Source: Rhinopithecus roxellana
Taxonomy: Eukaryota > Chordata > Mammalia > Primates > Cercopithecidae
Direction of reading: 5' to 3'
DNA: 64,000 nt
Assembly (NCBI RefSeq): GCF_007565055.1
Contig: NC_044561.1
Location: 33,413,872-33,477,871, forward strand
The position numbers and the translations under genes are program-made. The notes below the pieces were generated by a model. The model was given only the letters and a program-made list of their open reading frames with translations, was not told the DNA's origin and did not search any database. Positions 34,136 to 46,759 of the stretch are shown here, piece after piece (the first letter of the stretch is position 1; every line of letters starts with the position of its first letter).

Positions 34136-37069
34136 CTGTTACCCTCATATTTTGTAGGTTTTGGAACTAAGTCTCACAAATAGTAAGTTATTTTTCCAGT
34201 ATTAAATAGCTAATGAATCTCAAAGCCAACAGCTTTTAGTACATTATCAACCTTGCATCGTATAGAGACTGGAGCATAGTACTGAAGTAATGCACTGTAA
34301 GTCTATTATTACTTCTGGGCCCAGCAAGTTTCTTTTTGCCTCTCTTTATTAACCATGATAACTAACTCAAGATTTCAAAGTAGGCCCAGAAACCGGTTTC
34401 TGCCTACATAGAAGCTGGCTGAAAGTCATGTCAGTAACAGACGTACAGAAAGTGATAAGAATGCAAACTTGATGTGTTCCACACGTAATATCTTTACTGC
34501 ACCAAATAACTGCAGAAAAATTGGATCAAGAAAAAGAAAATTGACTAAAATGTCCAGATGTTTGGTCCAGATGTCCAAACGATTAAACAAAAATGTAGTT
34601 CTTATTCTAATGCTTACACAGCCAAAAACATTGAAAAACAATTTTCAACTTGTAATTTAGAGATTTAAAGAACACACTAATAAGCAAATATTATTGTTGA
34701 TATTTTATTAATTTTTTATTTAAAAGTGATTTATATAAAATTACATAAAAATTTGACTTTATATAATGGGAAAAAATATGTGACTTAGGAGAACCAAATG
34801 TCCCAGAGTCTTGATTTTGAAATATGTTGTTTCATTCAGTGGGACAGAAAGTCACCAAGAATCACCATTCTACATAATTGTTGTTACTAATCACCAGGAG
34901 AAAGTTAGTCATTACCCAAGAGACATGACCCTTGAAAACAAAATTATTTAAGGGTAGAGTCATTTTAAGAAGACTTAAATTTACACTTTGTACCAAATAG
35001 TTACACATAGACCTTTTCATAAAATATTTCAATGAAGGGATTTTTCTCATAAATGAAGAGGCATCTTTGTCAATTCTCATGGAAATCTGTAAATGTAAAA
35101 ATCAAAGTATTACCAGAAAAATTTTATCGTTAGCTTCTAGCAATTGAAAACATTCATTTTATAACCAACTAGAGTTTACTATAGTATTTGTTTTCTTCAG
35201 TAGAATGGTCAGGTCAGTAAGTGCTGCAGAGGCTTGAACTCTTGATGACAAATATAGAGGAAAACTTCATGCAACCAGTTCAAGTTCAGTTTTGGGTAAC
35301 TTTGGTGGAAACAGCCTAAAAGCCAGTAGCACCACTTTAGAAGACCACCAATTAAATCACTAAATTGTGCAAGCTACAGTCTTCCCCACTCTCCATGTGT
35401 TCTTATTGTCTATGAAAGAATTAGATGGTTTACACTGGAAAGAAGGCAGCTTGGAAGAAATTTTTCTTAGCTGTCAAGAAGTACTTATGTTAAAACAACT
35501 CATTTAAACTAGGTTTTGTTTACCCTCTTTCTTTTGTTTTGTGAAAGAAAACAAATGCAATAACTTTAAGAAACTTTGAAATATAAGTACCTTATTCTTC
35601 TAGGTGTTTATTATTCTCAGTAAGGTAGGTCAGAAAAAGATTCAGTTCTTTTTTTTTGCAGGAAACAATGTACAGTAATTGAATATTCTTCAATAAACTC
35701 TTACAAGCTAATATGACTAAAAGAGAGCTAGTAAAAATATCCAACATTTCAGCAAGTATATCTTTTAAAAAATGCACTTACGAACACGGGTCAGCATTCA
35801 GTTTTTACACGAAATAATAACAACAACAAAAAAATGAAACCAGATTAGGACAATGAAATATGGTTATGTATAGGGCAGTTATTTTTGTGAGTGAAGTGAA
35901 CAGCCAAATAAGACCATAAAGTTTCAACTATATTTAACAATAAATCATTCTTGTCTTGGAAGTAAAAGTAGCAGAATGCCCTTAGAAAGTCTGCAGACTT
36001 AGTTTATTCATAATTTTTCTCTCATCAGCTCTTCTTTCAGGATTAGTATATTCTAGCATCATTCTTTTTTAGTAAAATGTAATCAAAAAACCAAAATTTA
36101 CTTATGTCTTTATAGATATATTTCATTCTGTTCTTTTGAACCCATAAAAATTTGTGTTTTTAGCAGATTTATTTATTTTTTTCAGAGACCTTCCAAGTGC
36201 TTAAAAATCTCTTGGTTGCATCAACATGAGTCTTCAATGAATACCAGTTGGGAGAAGAAGGGGTTCCAGCACTGTACAGATTGAGAAAGCAAATGACTGC
36301 ATCAACTGAATATATTTTTATTTATATCCTTATGGAAAACAGTTCTTGAGTGGGTTGAGACAAATTAGCTTGCTTAATATTGACCAGATATTCTGGGAAT
36401 AACTTTGTGTTCTGGAGTCTCAACGTACTTTGACTTTTCCAAGGGTGAAGAATTGTTCAATTTTCCCATCTTAGTTTTGAGATTTATCAACTCACATTTG
36501 AATAATGGTAATAAGGGTAAGCCTGGATTTGGGCACTGTTTCCAGAACTTTTAAACATGTTGAGGGGTCCCTTCTTCTTTATGAAAATTTATGTATCTAT
36601 ACCTTCAGCAATTGATGCAACTGAAGGGTTACTAGGCTACAGAATAAGAAGAGAGAACGTTAAATAAAAGTGGGAGCAATTCAAATCCCGTTAGCTAAGT
36701 TAATTTCATCCACATGCCAAGAACAATGCCTGAAAAAATATATCATATGATCACTTTTTTTCTTTTTTTGTTGTCAAGTGTTTGGTGTTTTCTGAGAGCC
36801 TCTTTTTAAAGATACTATCTGATAAGTTCCTTTAGATCAATATTCAGAATGCATTACTTGCATTATAGAAGAACTTGAGAGAAAATACTTCAGGATGGGT
36901 GATTTTTGTCAGGAAGGAAGATTTGGAAAATGTTTCCAGAATGAGGCACTACCTAAGAGGATAGGTCCCAGTGCACTGAAGTGAATTATGCCAAACATTC
37001 AGTTCTTCTATTGCATCTGAAGAACAGGATACAGATGGAGTGCTCCGAACATTTTTGAAGAGAATACTG
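34136..37069. other. 2.9 kb of unassigned AT-rich sequence
   Basis: No gene or repeat consensus recognised. Open frames of 60-72 codons at 34426-34660, 34862-35080 and 35592-35777 have no domain. This is among the longest repeat-poor stretches in the window, so it may hold unique or conserved non-coding DNA. The sequence alone does not show which. Confidence 0.45.
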
Positions 37070-37725
37070 TCCAATCAGTAAATATTTATTCACGAAATAC
37101 ACACACAGAATATATACATTTACACACGTCTATTATATTTAATAGAACCTAGATAAAGTAAAGACAACATAGGTTGTATTTTCCAACAGTTCACAAATAT
37201 AGATTGAAAAGGTATGTGCAGAATTGACAAGACAATCTGTGATGAAGATTCAAACAATGAAATCACCAAACGAATTTTTTGATTTATGAAAAATAGAAAC
37301 ATTTCATAGACAAAGTAACATTTGAATTAGATCTTGGAGCAAGAGTATAAACATAAGAACAAAAAGATAGAACAATATAAGCAAAATTATAAGTATTGAT
37401 GAATAATCCAGAGACTGAATGAACCACATGTGAAAAAAAATTTGCAACTGATTATACACAGTACTGAAGTTGGGCTTTATTGAAGCTGGTGAATAAGAAA
37501 AAAAAAAACAAACATAGTTTTTTTAATCTGATAGGGATAGGATATGCCATAATGAGATGCTGAGTCTAGAACAAAAATTCTATGGGATATACAGATGCAG
37601 GGAGAGGGGAGAGCAGCCTGGAGGGACTGAAGATGCCAAGAACATGGAACAATTGAGAAACATTCTACAGTAGTTCAGGTGAGGGAAGCCAGCACCTGAA
37701 CTGGGCAATGAATCAGAAGAAAGAT
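37070..37725 (-). mobile_element. L2 LINE relic, antisense
   Basis: The words 'atcagtaaatatttattcacg', 'cagtagttcaggtgagggaagccagcacctgaactgggc' and 'gcagcctggagggactgaag' fit minus-strand L2. Strongly decayed. Confidence 0.55.
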
Positions 37726-38344
37726 GAAAAAGGAAATAAATAGTTCAAAAGAAGCTTAATCATGTACAAGTACGGGAGTCAGGTGACTGACCACAAATGT
37801 CTATTAAAATGTAAAGGAACACTGCTGCTTACTCTCAGGAACTAACTTAGGTTAAACATTTTGTTGAAATATAAGCAGTTTTCCTCTTGTTTCTAATGAG
37901 TTTTATAGTCGTTTTGCTTGTCATTTTAGCAAAGTATCACCAAGTATAAACACAAAAAACCTGCCTATGGAAGTCAATACTTTTCTTTTTCAGTTCACCA
38001 ATATTTAATTATGTCACAAGTATGTTCAACAAACTTATTTGGATCAGCCATACTTTTGCAAGGAAAATATAAATGGTGAACTTTGAATATAGAAAACATT
38101 GTCTCATGATTGGAATTATTTCACAATCAATAATCCAGTGTGGACTGTTAGGGACAATGAATGACAACAGTGAAGAATATATCGACATCAAATTGACAGA
38201 TGAGAGCAATACAGCTTATAGAAGTATCCAATCTTAAAGTAACACAAAAATGTGTGATTTAAAAAGTAATAATCTCGAATCTTCCTTTTATTGGTGCTCC
38301 CATCTTCAAGTTTAATTAAACTCTCTATTGAACCTAGGCTAGAT
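37726..38344. other. Unassigned sequence
   Basis: Nothing recognised between two L2 relics, which could belong to one original element. Confidence 0.4.
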
Positions 38345-38890
38345 TTACTTGTTCATTCAGTCATCAAGTACTTTTCTGAGGTCCTACTGTATATTAAATT
38401 CTCTGATTAACTAGAGACACCAAGAAAAATATTAGAAATGTTTAATAGCAACAAAAGTCTTCAGAATTCATAGGTTCTCAAAAAAATTATTTTATGCCAG
38501 AATGAGGTAATGTTGTGAGGTAGTCAGAAAATGTAAATTAATGATGCCAATGTCCTGTGAGGTGTGCCGTCTACAACACAACGTGTAACAATATAAGCAG
38601 AGAGGGGAGAGGTGTCCAGTGCTTGGGGAGAGGAATTATTATTTTCTAGAGGAAGAAATGTGTTCATCTTTAAGCTGAGTCTCAGTGGCATTTAGGAGAG
38701 ATCTAAGAAGACGAAAACCGAATTAAGGCGACTTTCAGAGGTAGAAAGGTCTAAGAGGGCATAATGAGTTCAGGGGATGCTCCAAAGTAAGGGAGGAAGG
38801 CAGGGAACCCCATAGAACAAAACAGACTGGAACTTCTGGTAGAATTGGGGGTAGGGGTGGCAAGTAACACATGTGAATAACAGGCTGAGG
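38345..38890 (-). mobile_element. L2 LINE relic, antisense
   Basis: The words 'tcattcagtcatcaagtacttttctgaggtcctactgtat', 'taagctgagtctcagtggca' and 'ggaaggcagggaacccc' follow antisense L2 from its 3' end inward. Confidence 0.55.
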
Positions 38891-39611
38891 CTTCTATCCA
38901 TCCCCTTCACAGTTACTCTCAATTTACTCCATGCTGGAGTAACATGATTTTCTGAGAGCCTGTTGATTCTAAGGCCTTTTCTTGGTACTAAATATTTCTA
39001 ATCCAGATATTTAAAAGTAAGTCAGGAAACATTTATCTTCATGATGTTTTCAAAAGCAAAGAAGTGTTGCTGTTACTACTGCTGTTGATATTACTCAGCT
39101 GTTACTACTAAAGTACTATGACCACTATTGCTACTAATTCTACAATTATAATTATGAGTATGACTATAATTATAATTATGATTATTATCAAACAATGTTT
39201 AGCTCCATCCTAGGTCCTTTGATACTTGGGCAATATATGTGCGTTCATAATAATTCATTATCATTGAAGAAATTACATTGCAACAAATGAACTTTGTAGA
39301 AAATTTATTTTCAAAGCAAAAATGCATTAGTTATGGAATAATTGTATAATCTTGCCCAGTAGCCACTCTGAAGAGAACTAAGTTCACCTAGATGTACACA
39401 TTCTGGTGAGTTCATTTTTAAACAGCCCTTTTATTTATAGTACCACAGAGAAGTGATATGATACTGGACACTATTGTAACACCTGTGTGCGTATACTACG
39501 TAAGACTGGGACTACATAGTATACATACAACTAACAAGTATGAATGTAAAGCTCATAATGTGTTGATTTTTGTTGAAGCTATATTTTATAATTCAGGTGT
39601 AAGCATTAGAT
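38891..39611. other. Unassigned sequence with AT-rich repeats
   Basis: At 39065-39190 there are imperfect triplet repeats ('actactgctgtt') followed by a mirrored AT tract in which 'ataattataattat' flanks 'gagtatgac'. No gene. Confidence 0.45.
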
Positions 39612-39835
39612 TTTTTTATTCTTTTATTTTTAAATTATGTAAGTACATAGTAGATGTTATATATTTATGGGATACATGAGATATTTTGATACAAGCATAC
39701 AATGTGTAATAAACACATCAGAACACATCAGGATAAATGACGTATCCATCACCTCAAACCTTTATCTATTCTTTGTGTTACAAACAATCCAATTACCCTC
39801 TTTTAGGTACTTTAAAATGTACCATAAATTAGGAG
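39612..39835 (-). mobile_element. L1 LINE 3' UTR, antisense
   Basis: Begins T-rich, then 'tacatagtagatgttatata', 'tttatgggatacatgagata', 'gacgtatccatcacctcaaacctttatc', 'tttgtgttacaaacaatccaattaccctctttt'. This order is the reverse complement of an L1M/L1MA 3' UTR. A 99-codon frame starting in it is not a gene. Confidence 0.8.
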
Positions 39836-39869
39836 ATTATTGCAAAACTGACCAAATGAGTTTTGCTTT

Positions 39870-39975
39870 AAGACAAAATAGAAAACCAAAAAGCATTGCT
39901 AAGCCCCAAGACATAACAGTCCACAAAAGTACAAACCCAGTAACCTCAACCATTCAAAATTTTTAATACATTAGC
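39870..39975 (+). repeat. Left arm of an approximately 106-bp inverted duplication
   Basis: Runs from 'aagacaaaatagaaaacc' to 'tttttaatacattagc'. It matches the reverse complement of 40779-40886 with about three substitutions, clustered near 'cctcaaccattcaaaa', and one base missing in an A run. That is about 96% identity. The outer flanks differ on both sides. Confidence 0.88.
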
Positions 39976-40778
39976 TTTATTTAGGTTTTGCTTTATTTGG
40001 GTTAAGACAGTGATAAGCAAAAAAATGATTTGCTGAGTATGTCAGAGGCCTCTTAGACCTCAGACCCACTCAATTTCCTCTGTCTTTTAACCACTTGCTC
40101 CCCTTGGCTTCTGCAGTGGAGACCACCTGTGAGAGTGCCCACCCAGCTCTTGCCACAGTAGCCAACCAATGACTTCATCAAGACACAAGCCTACATTACC
40201 TTACCCCATGGGAATACACACCTCTCCCTTCTTCCTGTCATCAGAAGTATTGGAAAGGAACACCTGGAAGATGAGTCTGCCCATGTGGATGTGGAATCCC
40301 ATGGAATACATTCTTTCCCCCATCCCACCACAAACTGTCCTGAGAGGCAGGGCTTTGTATGGTTTCTTGGTAGATAGTCTGAGAAAATGAGCTGTTAAGT
40401 CTCCCTAATCCAACCAGTGGCCAGCTTGATAGCACATCTGCTTTTCTTCCTTCATTGCATTCCTCTTCTTCCCCGTCACTTCTGCTTCCCTGGGATTGCA
40501 CTCCTTAATAAAAGAGTACCACATCCATTTATGCCTCAGACTCTGATTTCTGAGGAACCCAGCAGAACAGTGAGGAAAATAAATACTTGTCTGAACAGAG
40601 AAATATCCGCAGTATAATCCTATTTCCATTAAATTGTACATTAATGATTTTAGTGTTTAAGTCACTATCCTATTTCTTCAGTTTAGTGTCTTTTGCCATC
40701 AGTTTGCCCCAGAAAATATAATTAAAATAAGCTGATGGTGTGACAACATGAAATCCTCATTATAAAATACGTGAAGAG
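39976..40778. other. Spacer between the inverted arms, perhaps LTR-like in part
   Basis: About 800 bases, more GC-rich than the surroundings. The part at 40400-40575 ('cttctgcttccctgggattgcactcc', 'ttaataaaagagtac', 'ctctgatttctgaggaaccc') looks like the 3' part of an old LTR with a polyadenylation signal, but I cannot name it. Overlapping open frames of 66-86 codons on both strands carry no known domain. Confidence 0.4.
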
Positions 40779-40886
40779 GCTAATGTATTAAAAATTTTGT
40801 AAGGCTGAGGTTACTGGGTTTGTACTTTTGTGGACTGTTATGTCTTGGGGCTTAGCAATGCTTTTTGGTTTTTCTATTTTGTCTTA
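40779..40886 (-). repeat. Right arm of the inverted duplication
   Basis: The inverted copy of 39870-39975. Shortly beyond the arm is a run of 17 A (40908-40924) with no counterpart at the left arm. Confidence 0.88.
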
Positions 40887-40924
40887 TATTGTTTTTCCCC
40901 CTTTTGCAAAAAAAAAAAAAAAAA

Positions 40925-41163
40925 CCCTAAAATATAATTTTGGATATTTCTTATACAACCTAAACACCCCACCCAAAAGATGAATTCATGAAAACATGAG
41001 AACATAATTCAATTAAGTAATTTTAAAACTAAACTGCCATTTGTTCTAAACAAAATGAGGCAATCAGTTATTTTACCATGATATTAAATGTATGTTATTC
41101 TTAAGGTAAGGTTTAAATAAAATATTCAGCTAGATAAATAGAGTGCATCTTTTATAAAAAGGT

Positions 41164-41218
<55 letters not shown>

Positions 41219-41684
41219 AAAGACAGAAACATTTGGCTGAAAATAATGTAATATACTTATTTCATTTTGAAGCTTTAATAGAATTATAAAACAATTTTTG
41301 ACATGTGCATTATGTTGTATTCTATGTAAATATTTGAAAAGGCTTACTTTTCACATATAATGATATTGAATAAATAAAAGATAATTAAGAGACTAGGCAT
41401 TTAAATGAACTGAAGTAAATTTGTAATGTTTTAATCTAAGATATTTGGGTATTTTGACATAGATAGAAACAGATCAGTGGAGTTGAAGCTCATGAGAAAT
41501 GTACTTAGGGCAAAAGATATAAGAACTCAAAGACCAGCTCATGAGCCTTACTACAATACTTTCCTTATAATCTGTGGTATTTTTCTTCCGTAGGAGGCTT
41601 CATAACATCACATTCTCCATCTGAAACACTGTGGTTTAGGAGGTGATTTGGTGTGACAACACCAACAAAGGGACATATGGTATA
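40925..41684. other. Unassigned AT-rich sequence
   Basis: Apart from the (TG)n tract nothing is recognised. Confidence 0.4.
41168..41216 (+). repeat. (TG)n microsatellite
   Basis: About 24 uninterrupted TG units. A tract this long and pure is usually polymorphic and can adopt Z-DNA. Confidence 0.95.
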
Positions 41685-42028
41685 CAGTCTCTTGGTATCC
41701 ACAGGCGATTGGTTCCAGGAGTCTCCCCGGCCTGCCATGATACCAAAATCCATGAATACACAAGCCCCTTCTATAAAAGGGTTTATTTTCATATATGCTA
41801 TATCACTATATTACCTGTAATTGCTAATGCAACGGAAGCACTTTGTACATAGTTGTTATACTGTATTTTGTATTGTTGTATTATTTTAGTTTTTTGAACA
41901 TTTTTGCATGTTTTCCAAATATTTTTAAATTTGCTAATTTACACTTTAAATGAAAATGTAAAAGGAACATTTATACTCAATAAAGCTACTTCAATGTTGG
42001 TTGAATATGCATATATGGAGAGCTGACT
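41685..42028 (+). mobile_element. MER2 (Tigger-derived non-autonomous transposon)
   Basis: Left end 'cagtctcttggtatccacag' with 'gcgattggttccaggagtc'; middle 'catagttgttatactgtatt'; right end 'ggttgaatatgcatatatgg' and 'agagctgacta'. The element lies between TA dinucleotides and is about 345 bases, the usual MER2 length. It is non-coding. Confidence 0.85.
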
Positions 42029-42174
42029 ATATTGACACTAAGGGCAAAGTTACAAAGGAACTTTGGACAAGTTATTTGATCTCAGTTCCCTACTTTTTAA
42101 GAGGATATCAAAAATTACTCTCCCAAAGGAATTTCTGTGACTATTTTAAAAAATTATAAATCAATACTGATATA

Positions 42175-42760
42175 GTCAAGGTTTTTCAGAGGGATAAAAT
42201 CAATAGGATTAGATATAAATATATGAGACAGGAAGTATGAGGGGATTGGTTTATGTGATTGTAGATGCTGAGAAGTCCCACAACAGGTCACCTGCAACCT
42301 GGAAACCTTGAGATGCCAGTAGCATGACTCAGTCTAAGTCCAAAGGCCTGGAACCAGGAAACCGATGGTGTAACTCAGGGTCTGAGGCCAAAGGTGTGAG
42401 GACCTGGGAGGACACTGATCTTAAGTTTTGGAGTTCAAATGTTTTGGAGTTCAAATCTTAAGTCCAAAGGCTGGGGAGCCAAGATTTGTCCAAGGACAGG
42501 AGAGGAAGACTATTCTTATTCTAACAGATAGATTGACACACACACCTATTCTCTATTTTTGTTCTCTTTGGACCCCCAGTAGATTGGATGGTGCCTGCCC
42601 ACATTGAGGGCAGATCTTCCCCGCTTGGTCCACTCAAACTCACATGCAAATCTTCTCGGGAAAACACCCTCACAGACACACCCCAAAAGAAGTCTGTACC
42701 AGGTTTCTAGACATTCCTTGATCCAGCCAAGTTGACACCTATAATTAACTGTCAAAATAT
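42175..42760 (-). mobile_element. ERVL/MaLR-like LTR, antisense, subfamily not assigned
   Basis: On the plus strand: 'ggtttttcagagggataaaatcaatagg', 'gctgagaagtcccacaacagg', 'agattggatggtgcctgccc', 'acaccctcacagacacaccc' and 'agttgacacctataattaac'. I recognise this order from a common LTR whose sense strand is the minus strand here. A 16-17 bp unit 'gttttggagttcaaat' is tandemly doubled near 42427-42459. Confidence 0.65.
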
Positions 42761-42929
42761 GTAAGTGTTCATCCTATAGAGGGAGAGTCAATACATGTGA
42801 ATCTTCCATAGAAGAAGCATATCTCAACTATTAGAACAGCAAATACAGCAGAGCTGAGGGTTCATTCACTGTGCAGAGGAAGCAGGTTTGCTCAGCATGA
42901 GACTGAAATGAAATGGCTGGAGCATTATG

Positions 42930-43228
42930 ATTCATTTTCTGCTCTCTCCAAGTATAGCAGGCTATGTAAGACACTCTTGTCCCCTGCCCACATCTGCATG
43001 GATCACCTTTTCTTTAATTTTTGCCACAGCCACCAGTTTTGCACAAGTGTTATGTGGTGGCACTTCACTTCAGCTGCACTGTATTCCTTTCACCTCTGGC
43101 CCTTGTGCAACTTGGGCTCATGAGGGAGCTAATGCCTTGTGAGGCAAACTTTGTTAAATGGAGAAGAGGAACCCAGGAGCTAATCCTCCCTTCCTCCAGT
43201 GCAGTTGAGCAGACAATTCTGAGGTGCA
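42930..43228. other. Possible LTR-like sequence, unassigned
   Basis: Moderate GC and stretches such as 'atggagaagaggaacccagg', with a likely continuation at 43380-43555 after the Alu. It resembles the body of an old LTR. Open frames of 71-156 codons here run through the adjacent Alu and have no domain. Confidence 0.35.
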
Positions 43229-43379
43229 TGTTTTTTTCTTTTTCTTTCTTTTTTTTTTTTTTTCTGAGGCGGAGTCTCGCTCTGTCGCCCGGGCTGGAGT
43301 GCAGTGGCCGGATCTCAGCTCACTGCAAGCTCCGCCTCCCAGATTTACGCCATTCTCCTGCCTCCGCCTCCCAAGTAGC
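43229..43379 (-). mobile_element. Young Alu (Old World monkey type), 5' truncated
   Basis: Poly-T tract, then 'ctgaggcggagtctcgctct', 'gtggccggatctcagctcac' and 'gcctcccaagtagc', where the Alu stops. Only the right-arm half is present (about 150 of 300 bases). The 'gtggccggatc' signature marks the cercopithecid lineage. No convincing target-site duplication is seen beyond 'gcat'. Confidence 0.88.
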
Positions 43380-43555
43380 ATTTTTAAGAGCATCTCGGAA
43401 GTGCCCAGTAGAATCCAAGCCCAAATGCTCACAGTGGCTTCAACTCAATTCCAGAGTGCCTCCTGGTTACCTTCACTCCTTTTTCCTTTAATCCCCAATC
43501 AGAGACCAGAATAAACCATTTGCATTTAAGCCTTGGTTTCAGTGTCTGCTTTGAG
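43380..43555 (+). mobile_element. Possible 3' part of an unassigned LTR
   Basis: It contains 'gaccagaataaaccatttgc', a polyadenylation-like signal followed by a T/G-rich region 'ccttggtttcagtgtctgctttga', which is typical of an R/U5 region. The family is unknown. Confidence 0.35.
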
Positions 43556-43640
43556 AACAGTAGGATGGAGGAACTTCAGGATAGTGGATTCAGTAAGGGC
43601 TTAATTTTAAAAAATGTTAATAGGAGAGTGACATCTCCTA

Positions 43641-43971
43641 TGATATGGTTTGGCTGTGTCCCCACCTAAATCTCATCTTGAATTGCAGCTCCCATGTGGG
43701 AGGAACCCAGTGGGAGGTAATAAAACCATGAGGGCAGGTCTTTCCTGTGCTATTCTCGTGATAGTGAATAAGTCTCATACGATCTCACAGTTTTATAAAG
43801 GGGAGTTGCCCAGGACGAGTTCTCTCTTCCCTTGTCTGCCACCATGTGAGACGTGCCTTTCACCTTCCTCCATGATCATGAGGCCTCCCCAGCCATGTGA
43901 AACTCTTTCTTTGGTAAATTGTCCAGTCTCAGTTATGTCTTTATCAGCAACGTGAAAATGGACTAATGAAA
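43641..43971 (+). mobile_element. MST-type MaLR LTR
   Basis: Starts 'tgatatggtttggctgtgtc', continues 'ccacctaaatctcatcttga', 'gggaggaacccagtgggagg', 'catgaggcctccccagccatgtg' and ends 'gaaaatggactaatgaaacc'. It is a near-complete solitary LTR on the plus strand, shorter than average (about 330 bases). The 101-codon frame in it is not a gene. Confidence 0.9.
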
Positions 43972-44964
43972 CCTTGAAGGGGAAAAAAGATCATTATTTC
44001 ACCAATATTGTATAAACCGCAGTAAAAAAATTTTAAAATTATATGTTTTCTAATATGCATAATTTATATAAAAATTTTAAAGAATATTTAAACTCACTAA
44101 AACTACTGCCATTCCAAACAAATAAGGCAATCTATCTCCAAGTTATTTTCTTCTAAAAGTGAAGGCTATCTATCGTTTCTTGATATATTTAAAGGGAATG
44201 AAGCCAGAACAATGAGGAGTTATGAAATTTCCTTACTGCTTTACTTGGCAGAAATTCCTGGTGTATTTTCAATCCACCTAACTACAATTTATGCTTTATC
44301 TTTTTCATAAATCTCATATAGAGTTTCAGAAAGACTTGAGCTATTTGAGAACACTATTTTTTTTTCACAAAAACTTCCAACATCACAGCTGTTTTCCAAA
44401 GCTTTTCTTTCTCTCTAATTCTTAGGAGACAAGGCAATTTTAATAACAATACGGATTAAATCTATATAGTCCCTCTCCTGGTTTTCCACAGTGCAAGTAT
44501 TCGGTTTTACCATTCTTGTTGCACGTCATCTCATTTTACAAGGCTTCCCTTTCTTGTCCCTATGAGCATGTGTAAGGAATGACCCCAAACACTTTTTAAA
44601 CCAATTGGTGAGTATGAAGTCCATAAACTGTGGGATGCAGAAGTGGTACAAGCTCAACTCCCGGTTTACCATTCACATTATCTTTATCATAGTGCTGCCC
44701 TCCCAAAGCTATGTGGGGTACAGTCTTCATAGCCATACAGTGACCCAGACTTTCTCCCCATTCTCTCAGTGTGCTTTTCCCACCTGCTTTATTCTGTACT
44801 TCCCGAGATTATGCACTTAACAAGTGAAGGAGCTATTTGGGATTCACACCCCGGCTGTTGAACCTCTGCGTCTGTGTTCTTAACCCTACAATATGTTTCA
44901 TCTTGATGTAACTAAATCCTTGCCAGAGTAAGAAGAAGCATAAATACAGAGAGAAAATCAAGAG
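43972..44964. other. Unassigned sequence
   Basis: No gene. The part at 44800-44890 ('acaagtgaaggagctatttgggattc') may be a MIR end in antisense. A 71-codon frame at 44605-44820 has no domain. Confidence 0.4.
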
Positions 44965-45254
44965 ATCATCTAGCGGCGGGGCGCGGCGGCTCACGCCTGT
45001 AATCCCGGTACTTTGGGAGGCCAAGGCGGGCAGATCACGAGGTCAGGAGATCGAGACTATCCTGGCTAACACGGTGAAACCCCGTCTCTACTAAAAATGC
45101 AAAAAATCAGCCGGGCGAGGTGGCGGGCGCCTGTAGTCCCAGCTACTCTGGAGGCTGAGGCAGGAGAACGGCGTGAACCCGGGAGGCGGAGCTTGCAGTG
45201 AACCGAGATGGCGCCACTGCACTCCAGCCTGGTGGACAGAGAGAGACTCCGTCT

Positions 45255-45297
<43 letters not shown>

Positions 45298-45303
45298 CCT
45301 AGC
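44965..45303 (+). mobile_element. Young AluY with a 39-A tail
   Basis: Body 44975-45294, from 'ggcggggcgcggcggctcac' to 39 uninterrupted A (45256-45294). The flanks 'atcatctagc' and 'atcacctagc' match 9 of 10. The body is full length, CpG-rich, and carries 'cagccgggcgaggtggcggg'. The right arm is 'gagatggcgccactgcac'. The long pure tail is a hallmark of recent insertion. Confidence 0.93.
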
Positions 45304-46759
45304 AGATGCATAGAGGAAAGGGCCTCTAAGGAGGTGCAGTGGCCATGTAGCAATTAATAGTACTGACTGATTGCTCTTTGAGTCTTACACTATATCCATA
45401 CATGCAAAAAAGAATAAGTGACGGTGGAGAAATAATTCCCTTATTGTGTAAAAGGTTTGATAGGATGAGATGCCAAGTAGACTGTTAACACTCTGATCAG
45501 GATCTCCCAATACATCTATGTCTATATAGGTCATTTACAAGCACATGGCCATAGTATGAAATGCAGGCCACCCAAATTTTATTAGATTCTTATAAACTAT
45601 AGCAAGAACTTGAAGTAATTTAACAACTTATATTGTAGGGATTTATAACATATCTTCTGCATCTTACGGTAAGCTCCTATTTATTATAGACATATAATAC
45701 ACCTTGGCAGTTAGGACATTAGGAAACCCTACTGTTATGCTCTGATATTTTACATAAGCACAATGTATTTATGATTTGGCCTTGCCACTACTCTTGAACA
45801 TTAATAAGACCATCCAGTGTAAATTTCAGCTATGAACAAAGGTGTAAGTAAATTGGGTAGACTCCCACTCTGCCAGACTCCTGGGTTGGATGAGTGAGAA
45901 ATATTTTGTTACAATGATAAAATAAATCCAGTTTCTTCTTTTGAAAAAGACATACCTCACTAACAAAAAATAAGCTATGGAAGAGAAGTTTTGAATATGA
46001 GATACAATTGTTGTTGAAATTAACTTTCTTAAAGATGAAAGTTTAGTCTTCTAAGGTCTACCAAACAAAACATTTAGTTAAATCAGAGATGCGCTGTAAT
46101 AGCACTCGTCCTTTAGCATTTATTTACAGGGACTTGTTAGTTAAATTAAGTATTTCATTTTAAAAATGGGAAAAAATAACCAGTCACATGGGTATTCTAG
46201 TAGGAGGACAAAAAATTCCATCAAAGATTTTGGACAAGAGGTTTACCTTCTCCTGTTTTATTTATGACTATAACTAGAAATAAATATATATATCAAGAAA
46301 CAACATGTGTGTGAATATCTCTGTGTGTACATATATATAGTTTTTATGTCAACAGAAATCTTAAACCTATAAAATTAATATTCAATTATAGCAGATATGT
46401 TTTCTATTTTTATATTTTATATACTACTTTAAATTATATGGATATACTACTTTAAGTTACATTTTAAACATTATTTTATTTCAAAATGCTTTAAAATATT
46501 TAGCATATTTGAGTGTAAAATTTCCTTTCTCTTGTAAGCATGATTTTATAGTAGTATTTCTAAAGTGTGCATGCCCAATTTTGTAATCACATAAAGTGAA
46601 CTGAAATTTAATATACTGTTCATTTTAAAGTAATATATGTTTGCCAACTTTTTACTTACTCAATATAGGTAACTATTTAAAGTATCACACTAACAAAAAT
46701 AGAACCTAAATTCTGTTTTGAATTTGGTTGTAGAATGGTGTTTCATAGGCAAATTTATT
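45304..46759. other. Unassigned AT-rich sequence
   Basis: No gene or confident repeat. AT-rich patches lie around 46280-46450. Confidence 0.4.

Noticed and set aside
41168..41216. CRISPR-like or regulatory array
   Set aside because: It is a plain dinucleotide microsatellite; there are no spaced repeats anywhere in the window.
43021..43491. 156-codon open frame, longest in the window
   Set aside because: Its middle is translated antisense Alu (poly-phenylalanine from the T tail and the usual Alu peptide), flanked by non-coding LTR-like sequence.
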